DNA of 64,000 nucleotides from Lumbricus terrestris (taxonomy: Eukaryota; Annelida; Clitellata; Crassiclitellata; Lumbricidae), in the NCBI GenBank assembly GCA_949752735.1, contig OX457042.1:60921468-60985467 (forward strand), read 5' to 3'. Each line of letters begins with the position of its first letter. The stretch's first letter is position 1. Positions 42,596 to 53,934 of this stretch are shown here, piece by piece. The position numbers and the translations under genes are program-made. Below the pieces are notes generated by a model. It did no database searches. It was not told the DNA's origin and saw only the letters and a list, made by a program, of their open reading frames with translations.

Positions 42596-43384
42596 TTACG
42601 ACAGTGGATCCTCGATTATATAAAATGTATCGAATCCACAGCGATATTTGCCATCATAATTTTTGCTAGTTAGATCGATAACAAGGAATCTGTGCGGTTG
42701 TTTCCACACCGTTTTGCATAGTTTTCTAAATTCATCTAAATGCATGTCTGTACTAACATGATCGTTATAGATATGATTACAATTTTTCAGGTCTTGCGCA
42801 AACAAGCAAATAAAGTTTGCATTCTCTCTGATCGTTTGTCGCGGTAGTTTGAAATAATTCTGAGCGAGGTAAAAACAGTCCACATTACTATGCCTCCCCC
42901 GAATATAATATGTTTCGCACTTGTTTTGTTTTTACAATTGTAAATCGTCAAAAATCATCAGATTCTTCTTTTCGCTACTCAAGTCTCTCGGGTCCGGTAC
43001 GTCTTCGGCGTTTTAAAAAAACTTGGCATTGATATCGGATTTGGCTTCTAAGCTTTTAGCTATTTCTTCTATAAGGAGGGCTGGTGACGTGTTTTGTTCC
43101 ATGATTTCGTCTCGGTTCTCGAATAACCAAACGATCGCTTCTTTCGGCAATTTTTCTTCGAATGCTTTTTTAATAATGCGATATTCCGGTTGAAACAGAG
43201 ATGTGCCGAATACTTGAAGGTTATTATAGTCCAACCAGTCCGGCCTTAGTAATAGATTAAGAAGAAGCGTTGTTTTGCCGCACGCCGATTTCCCGATTAT
43301 CAGCCCCCTTATACTTTTGGGTAGCAAAGGATTATTAAATCTTTTCGAAAGCGCAGTGCCCCACCTCAGATCTTTGATATCCAT
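42596..43384 (-). pseudogene. FtsK/HerA-type DNA packaging ATPase (broken)
   Basis: Walker A is GKSACGKTT (residues 31-39), followed by LLLRPDWLDYNNLQVFG. The first frame stops just after KSDINAKFF, within a run of seven T/A bases (43013-43021). The next frame carries DVPDPRDLSSEKKN and Walker B LMIFDDLQL, then an in-frame TAA at 42932-42934. The rest (NVDCFYLAQNYFKLPRQTIR ... NHIYNDHVSTDM) is open to 42596 and includes the sensor Gln. It would pump DNA into capsids. Two lesions disable it, one possibly a homopolymer artefact. Confidence 0.88.
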
Positions 43385-43413
43385 TTTTAAAATATATATA
43401 TTAAAAAAGCGAA

Positions 43414-43965
43414 ATGTATTGCGTAAAGTGTAAAAAACAGACCGAAACGAGAGATGTACAGAACACCATAGCTAATAATGGTAGATCTATGCTTAGAGGC
43501 GTTTGCGTTGTATGTGGCAAAACTAAAACTCAATTCGTAAAGGCTGTTGTGCAAGGTGGGGATCTAGTCAGTTCGTTGAATGCAACCACTAGTAATATTA
43601 AGCTTCCTTGGGCTAAGTTTCCCGGTGAGATGCATTTACCAGGTCACCAGTTTCTCGGTCCCGGTACTAGGCTAGACATGAGACTGAATCCTGATGGAAC
43701 ACCTAAAGATTGGAGTAAACCCATTAATCGAGTAGATAGCGCCGCGTATATCCACGATTTGGCTTACGATCAACATGCTGATACGGCTTCTAGGAATGTT
43801 GCTGACAGAGTAATGCTTAATGATTTGAGCAACATTCCTAATCCTAGCTTGCGGGAACGTATAGAGAGAGCATTCGTTAAACCCATCTTGTCGGCTAAAA
43901 CGAGCCTTGGTTTGGGTTTAACTTCAAAAAACGGCAAAGTTGTGGGGAGGAAGAAAAAACGCTAA
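43414..43965 (+). CDS. Zinc-ribbon / phospholipase A2-like protein
   Basis: 183 aa. An N-terminal zinc ribbon (C3, C6, C31, C34) is followed by a parvovirus-VP1-like PLA2 domain: LPGHQFLGPGTRLD as the calcium loop (Gly/Asp at 82-88), then AYIHDLAYDQHAD with the His114-Asp115 catalytic pair. The C-terminus is basic (VGRKKKR). In animal viruses such domains breach endosomal membranes; here the entry role is inferred from that family. It is transcribed divergently from the ATPase across a 29-base AT-rich gap. Confidence 0.8.
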   Translation: MYCVKCKKQTETRDVQNTIANNGRSMLRGVCVVCGKTKTQFVKAVVQGGDLVSSLNATTSNIKLPWAKFPGEMHLPGHQFLGPGTRLDMRLNPDGTPKDWSKPINRVDSAAYIHDLAYDQHADTASRNVADRVMLNDLSNIPNPSLRERIERAFVKPILSAKTSLGLGLTSKNGKVVGRKKKR

Positions 43966-44877
43966 AGTGGACGGACGAACTGGCTAATGAATTGCATAGG
44001 CCAGTAGTACGACATTTTAGAAAGAGAAAAGTGTACGTTAGTGGGATAGACGAGATATGGGCTGCCGATTTAGTCGATATGCAGGCCTTCGCGAAAGATA
44101 ACGATGGTGTGAAATACCTGTTAACCGCTATAGATGTTTTTTTCCAAATACGGTTGGATCGTACCATTAAATGATAAGAGTGGGAAATCTACAGCTAGTG
44201 GCTTCATGAAGATACTCGGGGGTGGGCGAAAGCCTATTAAATTATGGGTCGACAAAGGGAAAGAATTTTACAATAGAGACGTAAAGAATTTGGTTGAGTT
44301 GTACTCTACTGAAAATGAGGAAAAAAGTTGCGTCGTTGAGAGATGGAACCGAACAATGCGGGAGAAAATGTTCAAGTACTTTACGGCTAATTCAACGAGA
44401 AGATATATCGATATATTAGACGAAATGGTTAGTAATTATAATGAAACAAGACATTCTTCCATTAAAATGACACCCATTAAGGCTAGTATGAAAGTGAACG
44501 AAAAGGCTGTATTTATGAATTTATATGGCAAAGAGATTTCGGAGCCTATTATACCAAAGTTTTCAATCGGTGATAAAGTCAGAATAACTAAGAAGAAGAA
44601 TATTTTTGAGAAGGGATACACACCTAGATGGACGGAAGAAGTTTTTACAGTATCCCAGATTCAATACACGGTTCCACCAACTTATAAGATTACTGATTGT
44701 AATGGAGAGGAAATACAAGGCTCATTTTATGAACAGGAGCTACAGAAAACCAGCCAAGAAATATATAGGATTGAAAAGATTATCAGGAAGCGTGGTAAGA
44801 AATCTCTCGTAAAATGGTTGGGATACCCGGACTCGTTCAACTCATGGATCGATAGCGATAACTTGTTAACATTGTGA
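43950..44877 (+). pseudogene. Chromodomain integrase (rve family), frameshifted
   Basis: Retroviral-type integrase that would insert the element. The first frame has WTDELANELHRP, then VSGIDEIWAADLVDMQ with the first catalytic Asp. A run of seven T at ~44138-44145 changes frame. The second frame has SKYGWIVPLNDKSG, KLWVDKGKEFYN with the second Asp, and SCVVERWNRTMREK with the Glu. The FEKGYTPRWTEEVFTVSQIQ tail domain is followed by a chromodomain (YRIEKIIRKRGKKSLVKWLG, FNSWIDSDN). No ATG precedes the conserved start; the frame opens inside the PLA2 gene. The stop lies within the right TIR. Confidence 0.88.
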
Positions 44878-45134
44878 AACGCTACTTTAATGTGGCCTTG
44901 CTTATTGGTTCGTGCATAGTGTCGTATAAAATTCAACCTAAGGGGGCAGATTTTAACCATGGCTATAGGTTCGTGCATGACGGATCGAGATTTTTAACCA
45001 GGGTTATAGGTTCGTGCATGGCGGTGATTTTTAAACCAGGGCTATAGGTTATTTATGGTTTTTCAACCTATAGGGATAGGGATTTGAACCTATGTCCTGG
45101 TGTTTTGAGCTCGTTTATCCACTTCTTATCTACT
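44873..45134 (-). repeat. Right terminal inverted repeat of the Polinton
   Basis: Exact inverse of 29081-29342. It overlaps the last codon and stop of the integrase and is followed by the GGCGCT target duplication. Confidence 0.95.
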
Positions 45135-45141
45135 GGCGCTA

Positions 45142-47368
45142 GGGTGGTTCTAAAAAATGAAAGTGGTTTAAATTTGTTCTCCAACCCACCATTTGGTGAC
45201 GCCAGGTGCTAGTAGGCCACAGTTAAAAAATTATAAGAAAATAAAAATATTTAGGACTGGCGCGGAGATGACGAAATTTTTCTAATTTCGTCATGGTTTT
45301 CAACTTTTCAACAGACTTATCAAGACATCGGCACACGGCAATGTTAGTAATAAATGCATACTAGTCAACCACAAATTCTGAGGTATTCAATTTAATTAAT
45401 TTTCTAAATAATGTTACTACAGCCATGTCGGAATGAGTAAATTTTTGATAGTTTTAAGACATTGACTGCAAAAATTAGAAGACAACATTGTCATGAAAAT
45501 GTAGCCAAGAATATCAAACTTTTCAGATGAATTTTTAGTCATTCGATTTTTACCAACTAGATGGTTGCCTCCTTGGTTGGCTCATAGCATTGCCTCTTGT
45601 GTTTCACTACGACCTGTAGCCAGAACACTGCCTTTGTTCTGCACGTTGTGCTGGCGAAGAGTTAAATTTTTGAACTCAATTGTCTACTCAACTTTGGCGA
45701 TACAGTTAATCACTTTAACGGATTTGAGAATCACATGGCTCTTTTGTTACATTCGAGCACCTATAATTATATGGGCTTGGGTCATACTGTAAAAAGTCAT
45801 CAGACAGTTCCAAAGAGTTGACGAATGTCATGAGTGATTTAACGACGGAAATATAATATTGTGGAGTCCTGTTTTGCTACAGCTTCAGGGAATGGTGGGA
45901 TTCGTTCTAATGATCTCACAGAACCTACATTTTCGTTTAGGGCCATTGCCATGAGCCCAACCAGCAACTCATGCAAGTCTTAGAAGTGAAAACTAAACGT
46001 GTTTGTGGCAACCTTAGCAACCTCCCTGTTCTTGTCGGTGGGCAGCATGGATAGCAAATTCGTGTCATTTTTTGGAGAAACTGTTGAAGCTGCGCTCTGG
46101 AAACAGTAGGCTTACTTGGTATTAAAATATTATGTGAGTCACAAAGAGTGACACTTCCTTCAGATACTTCCAGACTTGTTCGCCACACGAAAGACACGAG
46201 ACTTCCGTGATTTCGTTGGTACTGGCAGCAGACCGTGTCAAGATTCATGTTGTGAGAGGAACATCCACATTTTAAATGTGTAAATAGCTCTGACCATAAT
46301 AAAGCCCGACGCACAGCTGCTGGATGGCGGAAAATATTCGATGTGTTGGAATGTCACCGAGAAAAATGGCAGATAGATCAAGAAAGTTCATCAGTAATCA
46401 TCACCGCAAACTCAATAACCTCGTCCTTCCATGGGACCTGGTCGTCATCTGCTCATCCTCTGTGGGTGTGGAAAAGGTGGCCTGATATATAATGGGCCGG
46501 AAATCTTTAAAGCGACTTGATTGCTCCCCATTGGAAAAACGTCGATGTATCATGAGGACCTAAGACCTTCTCCAACATGATTTCAGAATTGTTGTGGTGG
46601 CATGCTAAATTTAGGAGCTCTCAACCTAATACTCTTTCCGACAATGAGCACACGCCATTTTCGGAAGTCTTAAATTTTTTAGCGGCACTACCAGCTAAAC
46701 AACTTGAAGTAGCAGCTTGACTTGGTACTTTACTGTTTAGCTTTTCCTTTCCCGCAGCACATTTAATTCAGGACTGCATCTTTTGCGTGGCGATGCTTAT
46801 CAGGCTAAGCACCGTCCTATCTGCGTGCGCTCTGCCTCGCACTTTTCACTTGCATAGACCTCCGCGCACTGCACTCTGCTGTTAGTGGTGACTCAATGGT
46901 TACTTTCACTCTTACTTTGACAATTCAGAGCCATTTCTTCTCTGTGGTTGGTCCAACAACCTGGAGCTTGAATATTCGACACCTTTCAAACATTACTGTT
47001 TTCAGTTTTAAAAGCGGTCGAAGACTGTTTTTCGCTTGATCTTGGCCGAGAGCGCCTCTGAGTAGGCATCCTGAGGGGGCGATATATAAATTCTGATTGA
47101 TTGAAGGCTTGACTAACTGATTGATTTACTGACCAAGACAAATTTTATACTAAAAAATAAGTAGCAAAATAGTTCATTATTCATTAGTAAGAAATTACCG
47201 GAATATGCGCAATCATCTAAACTTCAACTAGTTCGCGCCAGTCGTAAATAAGTTTGGAATCTGAAAATATTTTGGATAAAGAGTCTCTATAAGTCGTATC
47301 ACCAAATTGTGGGTTGGAGAATAAAGAAGAAACAACTTCAAAAGTTTCCATTGTCGATGGAACCACCC
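45142..47368. mobile_element. 2.2-kb DNA transposon with ~130-bp degenerate TIRs, TA flanks
   Basis: Both ends begin GGGTGGTTC in inverted orientation. Inward they share TTCTCCAACCCAC, ATTTGGTGA and GACTGGCGCG with gaps (45142-45270 against 47368-47235). TA flanks each end (45140-45141, 47369-47370). It sits inside the 15-bp array. A 125-codon minus-strand frame at 45937-46314 has a Cys-rich CGCSSHN motif but no recognised domain. Family unknown; the transposase is absent or too decayed. Confidence 0.65.
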
Positions 47369-47370
47369 TA

Positions 47371-49552
47371 ATCGGCGCAAAAGCAATCGGTGCAAAAAGT
47401 TTGGCGCAAAAACGTTCGGCGCCAAAACGATCGGCGCAAAAACGTTCGGCGCCAAAACGTTCGGCGCAAAAACGATCGGCGCAAAAACGATCGGCACAAA
47501 AACGATCGGTGCAAAAACGATCGGCACAAAAACGATCGGTGCAAAAACGATCGGTGCGAAAACGATCGGCGCAAAAACAATCGGTGCAAAAAGTTCGGCG
47601 CCAAAACGTTCGGCGCAAAAACGTTCGGCGCAAAAACGATCGGCGCAAAAACGATCGGCGCAAAAACCATCGGTGCAAAAACGATCGGCGCAAAAACACT
47701 CGGTGCAAAAAGTTCGGCGCAAAAACGATCGGCGCAAAAACGATCGGCGCAAAAACGATCGGCGCAAAAACGATCGGTGCAAAAACGATCGGTGCAAAAA
47801 CGATCGGCGCAAAAACAATCGGTGCAAAAACGATCGGCGCAAAAACACTCGGTGCAAAAAGTTCGGCGCAAAAACGTTCGGCGCCAAAACGTTCGGCGCA
47901 AAAACGATCGGCGCAAAAACGATCGGCACAAAAACGATCGGTGCAAAAACGATCGGCACAAAAACGATCGGTGCAAAAACGATCGGTGCGAAAACGATCG
48001 GCGCAAAAACAATCGGTGCAAAAAGTTCGGCGCCAAAACGTTCGGCGCAAAAACGTTCGGCGCAAAAACGATCGGCGCAAAAACGATCGGCGCAAAAACC
48101 ATCGGTGCAAAAACGATCGGCGCAAAAACACTCGGTGCAAAAACGATCGGCGCAAAAACACTCGGTGCAAAAAGTTCGGCGCCAAAACGTTCGGCGCAAA
48201 AACGTTCGGCGCAAAAACGATCGGCGCAAAAACGATCGGCGCAAAAACGATCGGTGGAAAAACGATCGGTGCAAAAACGATCGGCGCAAAAACAATCAGT
48301 GCAAAAACGATCGGCGCAAAAACACTCGGTGCAAAAAGTTCGGCGCCAAAACGTTCGGCGCAAAAACGTTCGACGCAAAAACGATCGGCGCAAAAACGAT
48401 CGGCGCAAAAACGATCGGTGGAAAAACAATCGGTGCAAAAACGATCGGCGCAAAAACAATCAGTGCAAAAACGATCGGCGCAAAAACTTTCGGCGCAAAA
48501 ACGATCGGCGCAAAAACGATCGGCGCAAAAACGATCGGTGCAAAAACGATCGGTGCAAAAACGATCGGCGCAAAAACAATCGGTGCAAAAACGATCGGCG
48601 CAAAAACACTCGGTGCAAAAAGTTCGGCGCCAAAACGTTCGGCGCAAAAACGTTCGGCGCAAAAACGATCGGCGCAAAAACGATCGGCGCAAAAACGATC
48701 GGTGGAAAAACAATCGGTGCAAAAACGATCGGCGCAAAAACAATCAGTGCAAAAACGATCGGCGCAAAAACGATCGGCGCAAAAACGTTCGGCGCCAAAA
48801 CGATTGGTGCAAAAACGATCGGTGCAAAAACAATCGGTGCAAAAACGATTGGTGCAAAAACGTTCGTCGCATAAACGATCGGCACAAAAACGTTCGGCGC
48901 CAAAACGATCGGTGCAAAAACAATCGGTGCAAAAACGATCGGCGCAAAAACAATCGGTGCAAAAACGTTCGGCGCCAAAACGATCGGTGCAAAAACGATC
49001 GGCGCAAAAACAATCAGTGCAAAAACAATCGGTGCAAAAACGTTCGGCGCCAAAACAATCGGTGCAAAAACGATCGGCGCAAAAACAATCGGTGCAAAAA
49101 CGATCGGCGCAAAAACAATCAGTGCAAAAACAATCGGTGCAAAAACGTTCGGCGCCAAAACAATCGGTGCAAAAACGATCGGCGCAAAAACAATCGGTGC
49201 AAAAACGATCGGCGCAAAAACGTTCGGCGCCAAAACGATCGGTGCAAAAACGATCGGTGCAAAAACAATCGGTGCAAAAACGATCGGTGCAAAAACGTTC
49301 GTCGCATAAACGATCGGCACAAAAACGTTCGGCGCCAAAACGATCGGTGCAAAAACAATCGGTGCAAAAACGATCGGCGCAAAAACAATCGGTGCAAAAA
49401 CGTTCGGCGCCAAAACGATCGGTGCAAAAACTTTCGGCGCAAAAACGATCGGTGCAAAAACGTTCGGCGCCAAAAGGTTCGGCGCCAAAACGTTCGGCGT
49501 ATAAACGATCGGCGCAAAAACGTTCGGTGCAAAAATGTTCGGCGCCGAAACG
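47371..49552 (+). repeat. 15-bp minisatellite array, right part (~145 units)
   Basis: Units of AAAACGATCGGCGCA with variants GATCGGTGC, AATCGGTGC, ACTCGGTGC and TTCGGCGCC. A higher-order pattern of roughly 155-160 bases is marked by GTGCAAAAAGTTCGGCGCC (near 48013, 48168, 48328). From ~48780 the composition changes to alternating AATCGGTGC and TTCGGCGCC units. The long ORFs on both strands are consequences of the stop-free 15-bp unit. Confidence 0.95.
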
Positions 49553-49559
49553 TTCCATC

Positions 49560-51068
49560 ATTAGCATCCGAGAAAGACTCATTCCGCTAAGACATTACTT
49601 CTGCGCCTCCGTTTTATATTTCCGGGACCATCGAATATTGTCAACTGACCCTCACAGCTCTCTTTGATGTCAGTGCAACGTCTGACACTGTGAACCATGA
49701 AAATTTACTAGAACGGATACATATCGCAATCATCTACGTCTCTGGTACACTGCGCCTCTAGGCCTAACTGGGTTCCACGACAATAGTTAATTAGTATTCA
49801 AATATAATAAGGCTAATATTCGAAGGTTCACAGCAAGACAGTGATGAAAAAATTACTGTTCGCAAGAGGATGATTCAAAATTCAGAGCATTCATCAAAAT
49901 TAGTCGCTCGCTGTCGAATACCATAACGGCGGAATAATGTAACCTCATTCGATCACAACTGTTGCTGTCAAACCAAGATAAGAAAGTAGCACTGCTGTTC
50001 TGGGTTTCTTCGACGATAAAATGTTTTAAATGTTTGAAAAGTGTGTTAGACGACAAATTTAAAGTCTGATCTTTAACAGCTCATTAACGTGCTTTATCAT
50101 ACATCGCAAAACGCAGGTGCAGCAGCCGAAAGAGCAGCTCATAATAAGACCTGTAAAATATGCTGCCATCTCACAGTCGTATCACCGGGGAAAGCTGGCA
50201 CTTTGAGAATCTGGGATTCTCTAAAGAGCTAGGAGGCAGGATTTCTGTTGCGACCGGACGGGTGACTTGCGTGAAACTTACCCCTTGAACCATATTTTTG
50301 TAATGCTTAAGAGAAACTAAGTTGGTACAATGCACTGCTCGGTACATCATGCATCGTTATGCGTGAAGGGCAGCAGTTCACATCCTGCAGTCTCAATGTC
50401 TATGTACCTTATGTGAACAGCAAGCAAGACAAGCTTGTGAACGATCAATCTTTTTCAAATTCAGAAATAAAGAAGGATTGGGGAATAAATCAGTCTGCCC
50501 TCCCAGCGTAAAATGTTTTTAAAATGCATAGGACCTATATATGATAAACGTCTCATCATCAATAACCTTGGCTTCACTGCCCGTGGGAGTCCGACACAAC
50601 TCTCTGTCTGAGTCTGTCTCGCGTCATGTTACCCAGCTTCAACCGGTCCGGTCATCAGGTCTGCTCCATACCATTAACATCTTGGAGCAGCTAGACCACC
50701 TCGTCTTATTGAAGAGAATATTGGGAGAGAGGCATGAAGGACAACCTGGGCCAATGCCCGTATGTGTCCCACGCTCTCTCCTCCGATTCTCTCCACCGGT
50801 CTGTCCTGACCGACCTATGCATGCTTGCTTCACATCATGACACTTAGAAGCATCTGGGTCGCTATGTCACTTGTGTCGTGGTTTTTGCGGATTTCAATCG
50901 TCTTGGTCTTTTACTGCCAGCGTATCGCCACCCATCTGGCAAACCTTCCCATTTTGTCCGGGCTTAGGACCGGTGCAGGAACGTTGTTGGTTCCCTGTGG
51001 CGGAGAATGGATGTAGTTTAACGTCGTGCCGAGGACAAACGTTTGCTGTGATATTTTTTGAAGAGTCT
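49560..51068. other. No gene recognised
   Basis: Mostly unique sequence. Several 60-100-codon frames (e.g. 50541-50840) overlap on both strands and show no domain. Confidence 0.4.
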
Positions 51069-51072
51069 CTAA

Positions 51073-52910
51073 CCCTATGATGCACACCTGGGGTCTATTG
51101 GACCCCAGAGGTGCGAAACTTTGAATATCTCTATTGCTCTAAATACTAAAAATCTGAAATTATTCAAATTCCTCAACAATTCATTACCCTACATGTACGA
51201 AAAAGTTGGGAGACTGTAGCGTCCTTGGTTCAATGGGGGGGAAATTGGGTAAGACACCTAGGGCACATTTAGCATACCTGGGGTCCAACGGACCCCAGGC
51301 TTAAGCATTGATAGGTTCATAGTGCATCGACTATAGCATAATGTGAACAGGACATACTCCTCGGTCCATAACCCCTACCATTGCCCCACCACTGCCACCA
51401 ACCATTACCCCCATTGAGACATTACACCCTGCTCCGCCATTACCCCATCCGTCGGTTTACATCCGTCAGTGTATGTATGTATATATGCAAGGTATGTATA
51501 TATGAAATGTATGTATATATGTATGTATGCATGTATGTATCTATGTATGCATGTGTGTATGTATGTATGTATGTACGTATGTATGTATCTATGTATGCAT
51601 GTAAGTATGTATGTATGTATGTATGTATGTATGTATGTATGTATGTATGCACGTACGTATGTATAATTTTAATATTATGCATGTGAATATGTATGAATGT
51701 GTAAATATATGTATTGTATATGTGTGTGTGTCTGTACGTATGTATGTGTGAATGTATGCATGAATGCATGTATGTATGTACGTATACATGTATGTATTTA
51801 TGTTTGAATGTATGTATGTATGTATGTATGTATGTATGTATGTATGTATGTATGTATGTATGTATGTATGTATGTATGTATGTATGTATGTATGTATGTA
51901 TGTATGTATGTATGTATGTATGTCTGTATGTATGTATGTATGTATGTATGTCCGTATGTACGTACGTGTACGTACGTACGTATGTATGTATATGTGTGTA
52001 TGTATATATGCATGTATGTATGCATGTATGTATATATGTAAAAACATACATACATACACACATACTACGCATTTGTACATGCAAACATACATAAGCTCAC
52101 ATTCATAAACATAACACATGCAATCATACCTACATAGATTACATACGTACACACATATATACACGGATAAATATATGCAAATAAAAGCACATGCAAGTCA
52201 TGCATACATGCATACGTGCATGCATACATGTATACATACATACATTCATACTTACGTACATATGGCATCCCGTAATTTTTTCCTATGCCACTGGTGGAAA
52301 TGATTGAGCAAGTTACAAATCCTCGGTAGGAAAATTTTATGAAAAAATCACTTTTTTCAGACATTTCAATTTATTTTGAGCACTTCCGTTCATGAATAGA
52401 CAAATTATTTAGTATGACAATGTAGCCCCACATTCACTCTATAAAATGGTATAATGTTTTTATCTGTTTTATAAATGAGGGATAAGATAATATAGTCGAT
52501 AACCTAAGTGGGTGGTTTCCATCCCCCCTCTTGGGACCTTGGGTATATCGGGTATAACTTTTGAACGGTATGGGGTATCATCACAAACCTTACATCAAAA
52601 TGTGTGTAAATGAACCCCCTAAAATAACTTAAAATGTCAAAATTTTATTCCATATGAAACAAGTTTGATTTTGAAAAAACCCAAAAAATTGATGGATAAC
52701 ATCTATTTTGGTAGTCCTAGGGTTAATTTTAGGCCTATATATTTTGACTCAAACATGTTCCATGAGTGCATGTGCTATGTACAACATATATTTCAGTTAT
52801 TCATTCCCAAGTTCTGTCTAATTGATATAATTTCAACCCATGTTATCGGTGGGGTCCATTGGACCCCAGGTGTGCTAAATGCGTTGGCGCGGAAGGTGTG
52901 CGTCATAGGG
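51073..52910. mobile_element. piggyBac-like element with CTAA flanks
   Basis: Inverted ends CCCTATGATGCACACC and CCCTATGACGCACACC (15 of 16 match) are flanked by CTAA (51069-51072, 52911-52914). A subterminal palindrome GGGGTCCATTGGACCCC or close variant occurs near both ends (51090, 51290, 52855). No transposase frame is recognised. A long tetranucleotide satellite fills the middle. Confidence 0.65.
51466..52262. repeat. Tetranucleotide satellite with strand switch
   Basis: (GTAT)n runs from ~51466 to ~52038, with a pure core at 51805-51950. After TATGTAAAAACATAC at ~52036 the complementary word (ACAT)n continues to ~52262. The two halves could pair as a long hairpin. ORFs across it (YVCM- or HTYI-repeat proteins) are artefacts. 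Confidence 0.95.
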
Positions 52911-52914
52911 CTAA

Positions 52915-53325
52915 TAAAGTTTTAATGTTCTAAGTAATAGCTTACTCAAAGCACGGTAACTCGAATTTAAGGTGTGATTCTAAATGTTCTTAGGTGTTCT
53001 AAATGTTCTAAGTGGTTCAAACGCAAAACACACAAAGTTAGCGGGTAGAAACAAGCATACCTGTTAGTAGTCTTGTTCTAAATACAGGAAATGGAAGTTT
53101 AGTTTCGAAACGGTTTTCTTCAACTTGTTTCATCTGAGGGATACGATTTTTAGGGAATACTCTATTTCGTGTTGCATCTGCTGAAGTTATTGGTTTGATG
53201 TTTTTCTCTCATAGATAAACACCTGCGTGTTCTGTCTATTCTTTTATTTAACTTACTTATTTTACATTAGGCCTACAGGTCCAAATCCTTTTTCTCTGAA
53301 AACGCGCCCATAGGCCTAGTCCTAC
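52915..53325. other. No gene recognised
   Basis: Unique sequence with several TTCTAA-type short repeats (52930-53010) and no coding signal. Confidence 0.35.
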
Positions 53326-53934
53326 TGTCATGTCATAGGCGTAGGAGACGAGGGTCCAGGGGGTGGCAAATGCCCCCAAATTTTGGGCAAGTCTGTTTTT
53401 TGGGGCAAGTAGACCCGGAAACTTCTTGAGGTTCAACGTTCATTAGTACTCCACATTGTCTCCCAATTCCAACTTGCCCCAATCGAGATAATAATTATTA
53501 GCTCACAACAACCATGGATACCAGAAATTCCCGAAAAAGTTCGGAATTCACGGTAGCATGTGGTAAATAATGGCGAGAATCGCAGCAAATTCACGAGCCG
53601 AAATTTGCCCGAAAATTGCGACTATTCGTGGCATTTGTGGAAATTCACAGCATTCAAGCCAGATGCCACAGATCACGGAATTCACTGCCTGAATGACATC
53701 GGATATTTCTACTATAGGCCTGGTCATGAGGCAAAATTGACACGATAATCTTGCGGTCATCAACATTGAACGTGCATATCTTGTTCTGCTCTCTGAAAAT
53801 TTCCGATATTTTCCTTCTTGTGAAGTGCGCGGGATCAGGGTGTTGCACTTGATAGCTCACTTAAATTACGGGTATACCTCAACTGAGCACATTTCCAAAA
53901 GCACACGTTCCTCTTATTTTTATTTAGCCTAAGG

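Larger units (their letters stand above)
29081..45134 (+). mobile_element. Polinton/Maverick, 16,054 bp
   Basis: 262-bp terminal inverted repeats (29081-29342 and 44873-45134) match without indels. They begin AG and end CT. A perfect 6-bp duplication GGCGCT flanks them (29075-29080, 45135-45140). The element encodes protein-primed PolB, chromodomain integrase, adenain-like protease, FtsK/HerA-type packaging ATPase, and major and minor capsid proteins, the defining Polinton set, plus accessory virion-type genes. PolB, HNH, ATPase and integrase are interrupted; the other genes are open. Identical TIRs and target duplication argue for recent insertion. Confidence 0.97.

Noticed and set aside
47025..47062. 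U2 snRNA-like word (CTCGGCC...AAGATCAAG on minus)
   Set aside because: Only about 20 bases match with a gap, and the downstream U2 sequence (branch-site pairing region, Sm site) is absent.
47217..49667. ORFs of up to 758 codons on both strands
   Set aside because: Same minisatellite artefact. The non-repeat tail at 47217-47361 (minus) is explained by the inverted end of the 45142-47368 element.
51381..52364. YVCM- and HTYI-repeat proteins
   Set aside because: Frames through a tetranucleotide satellite.
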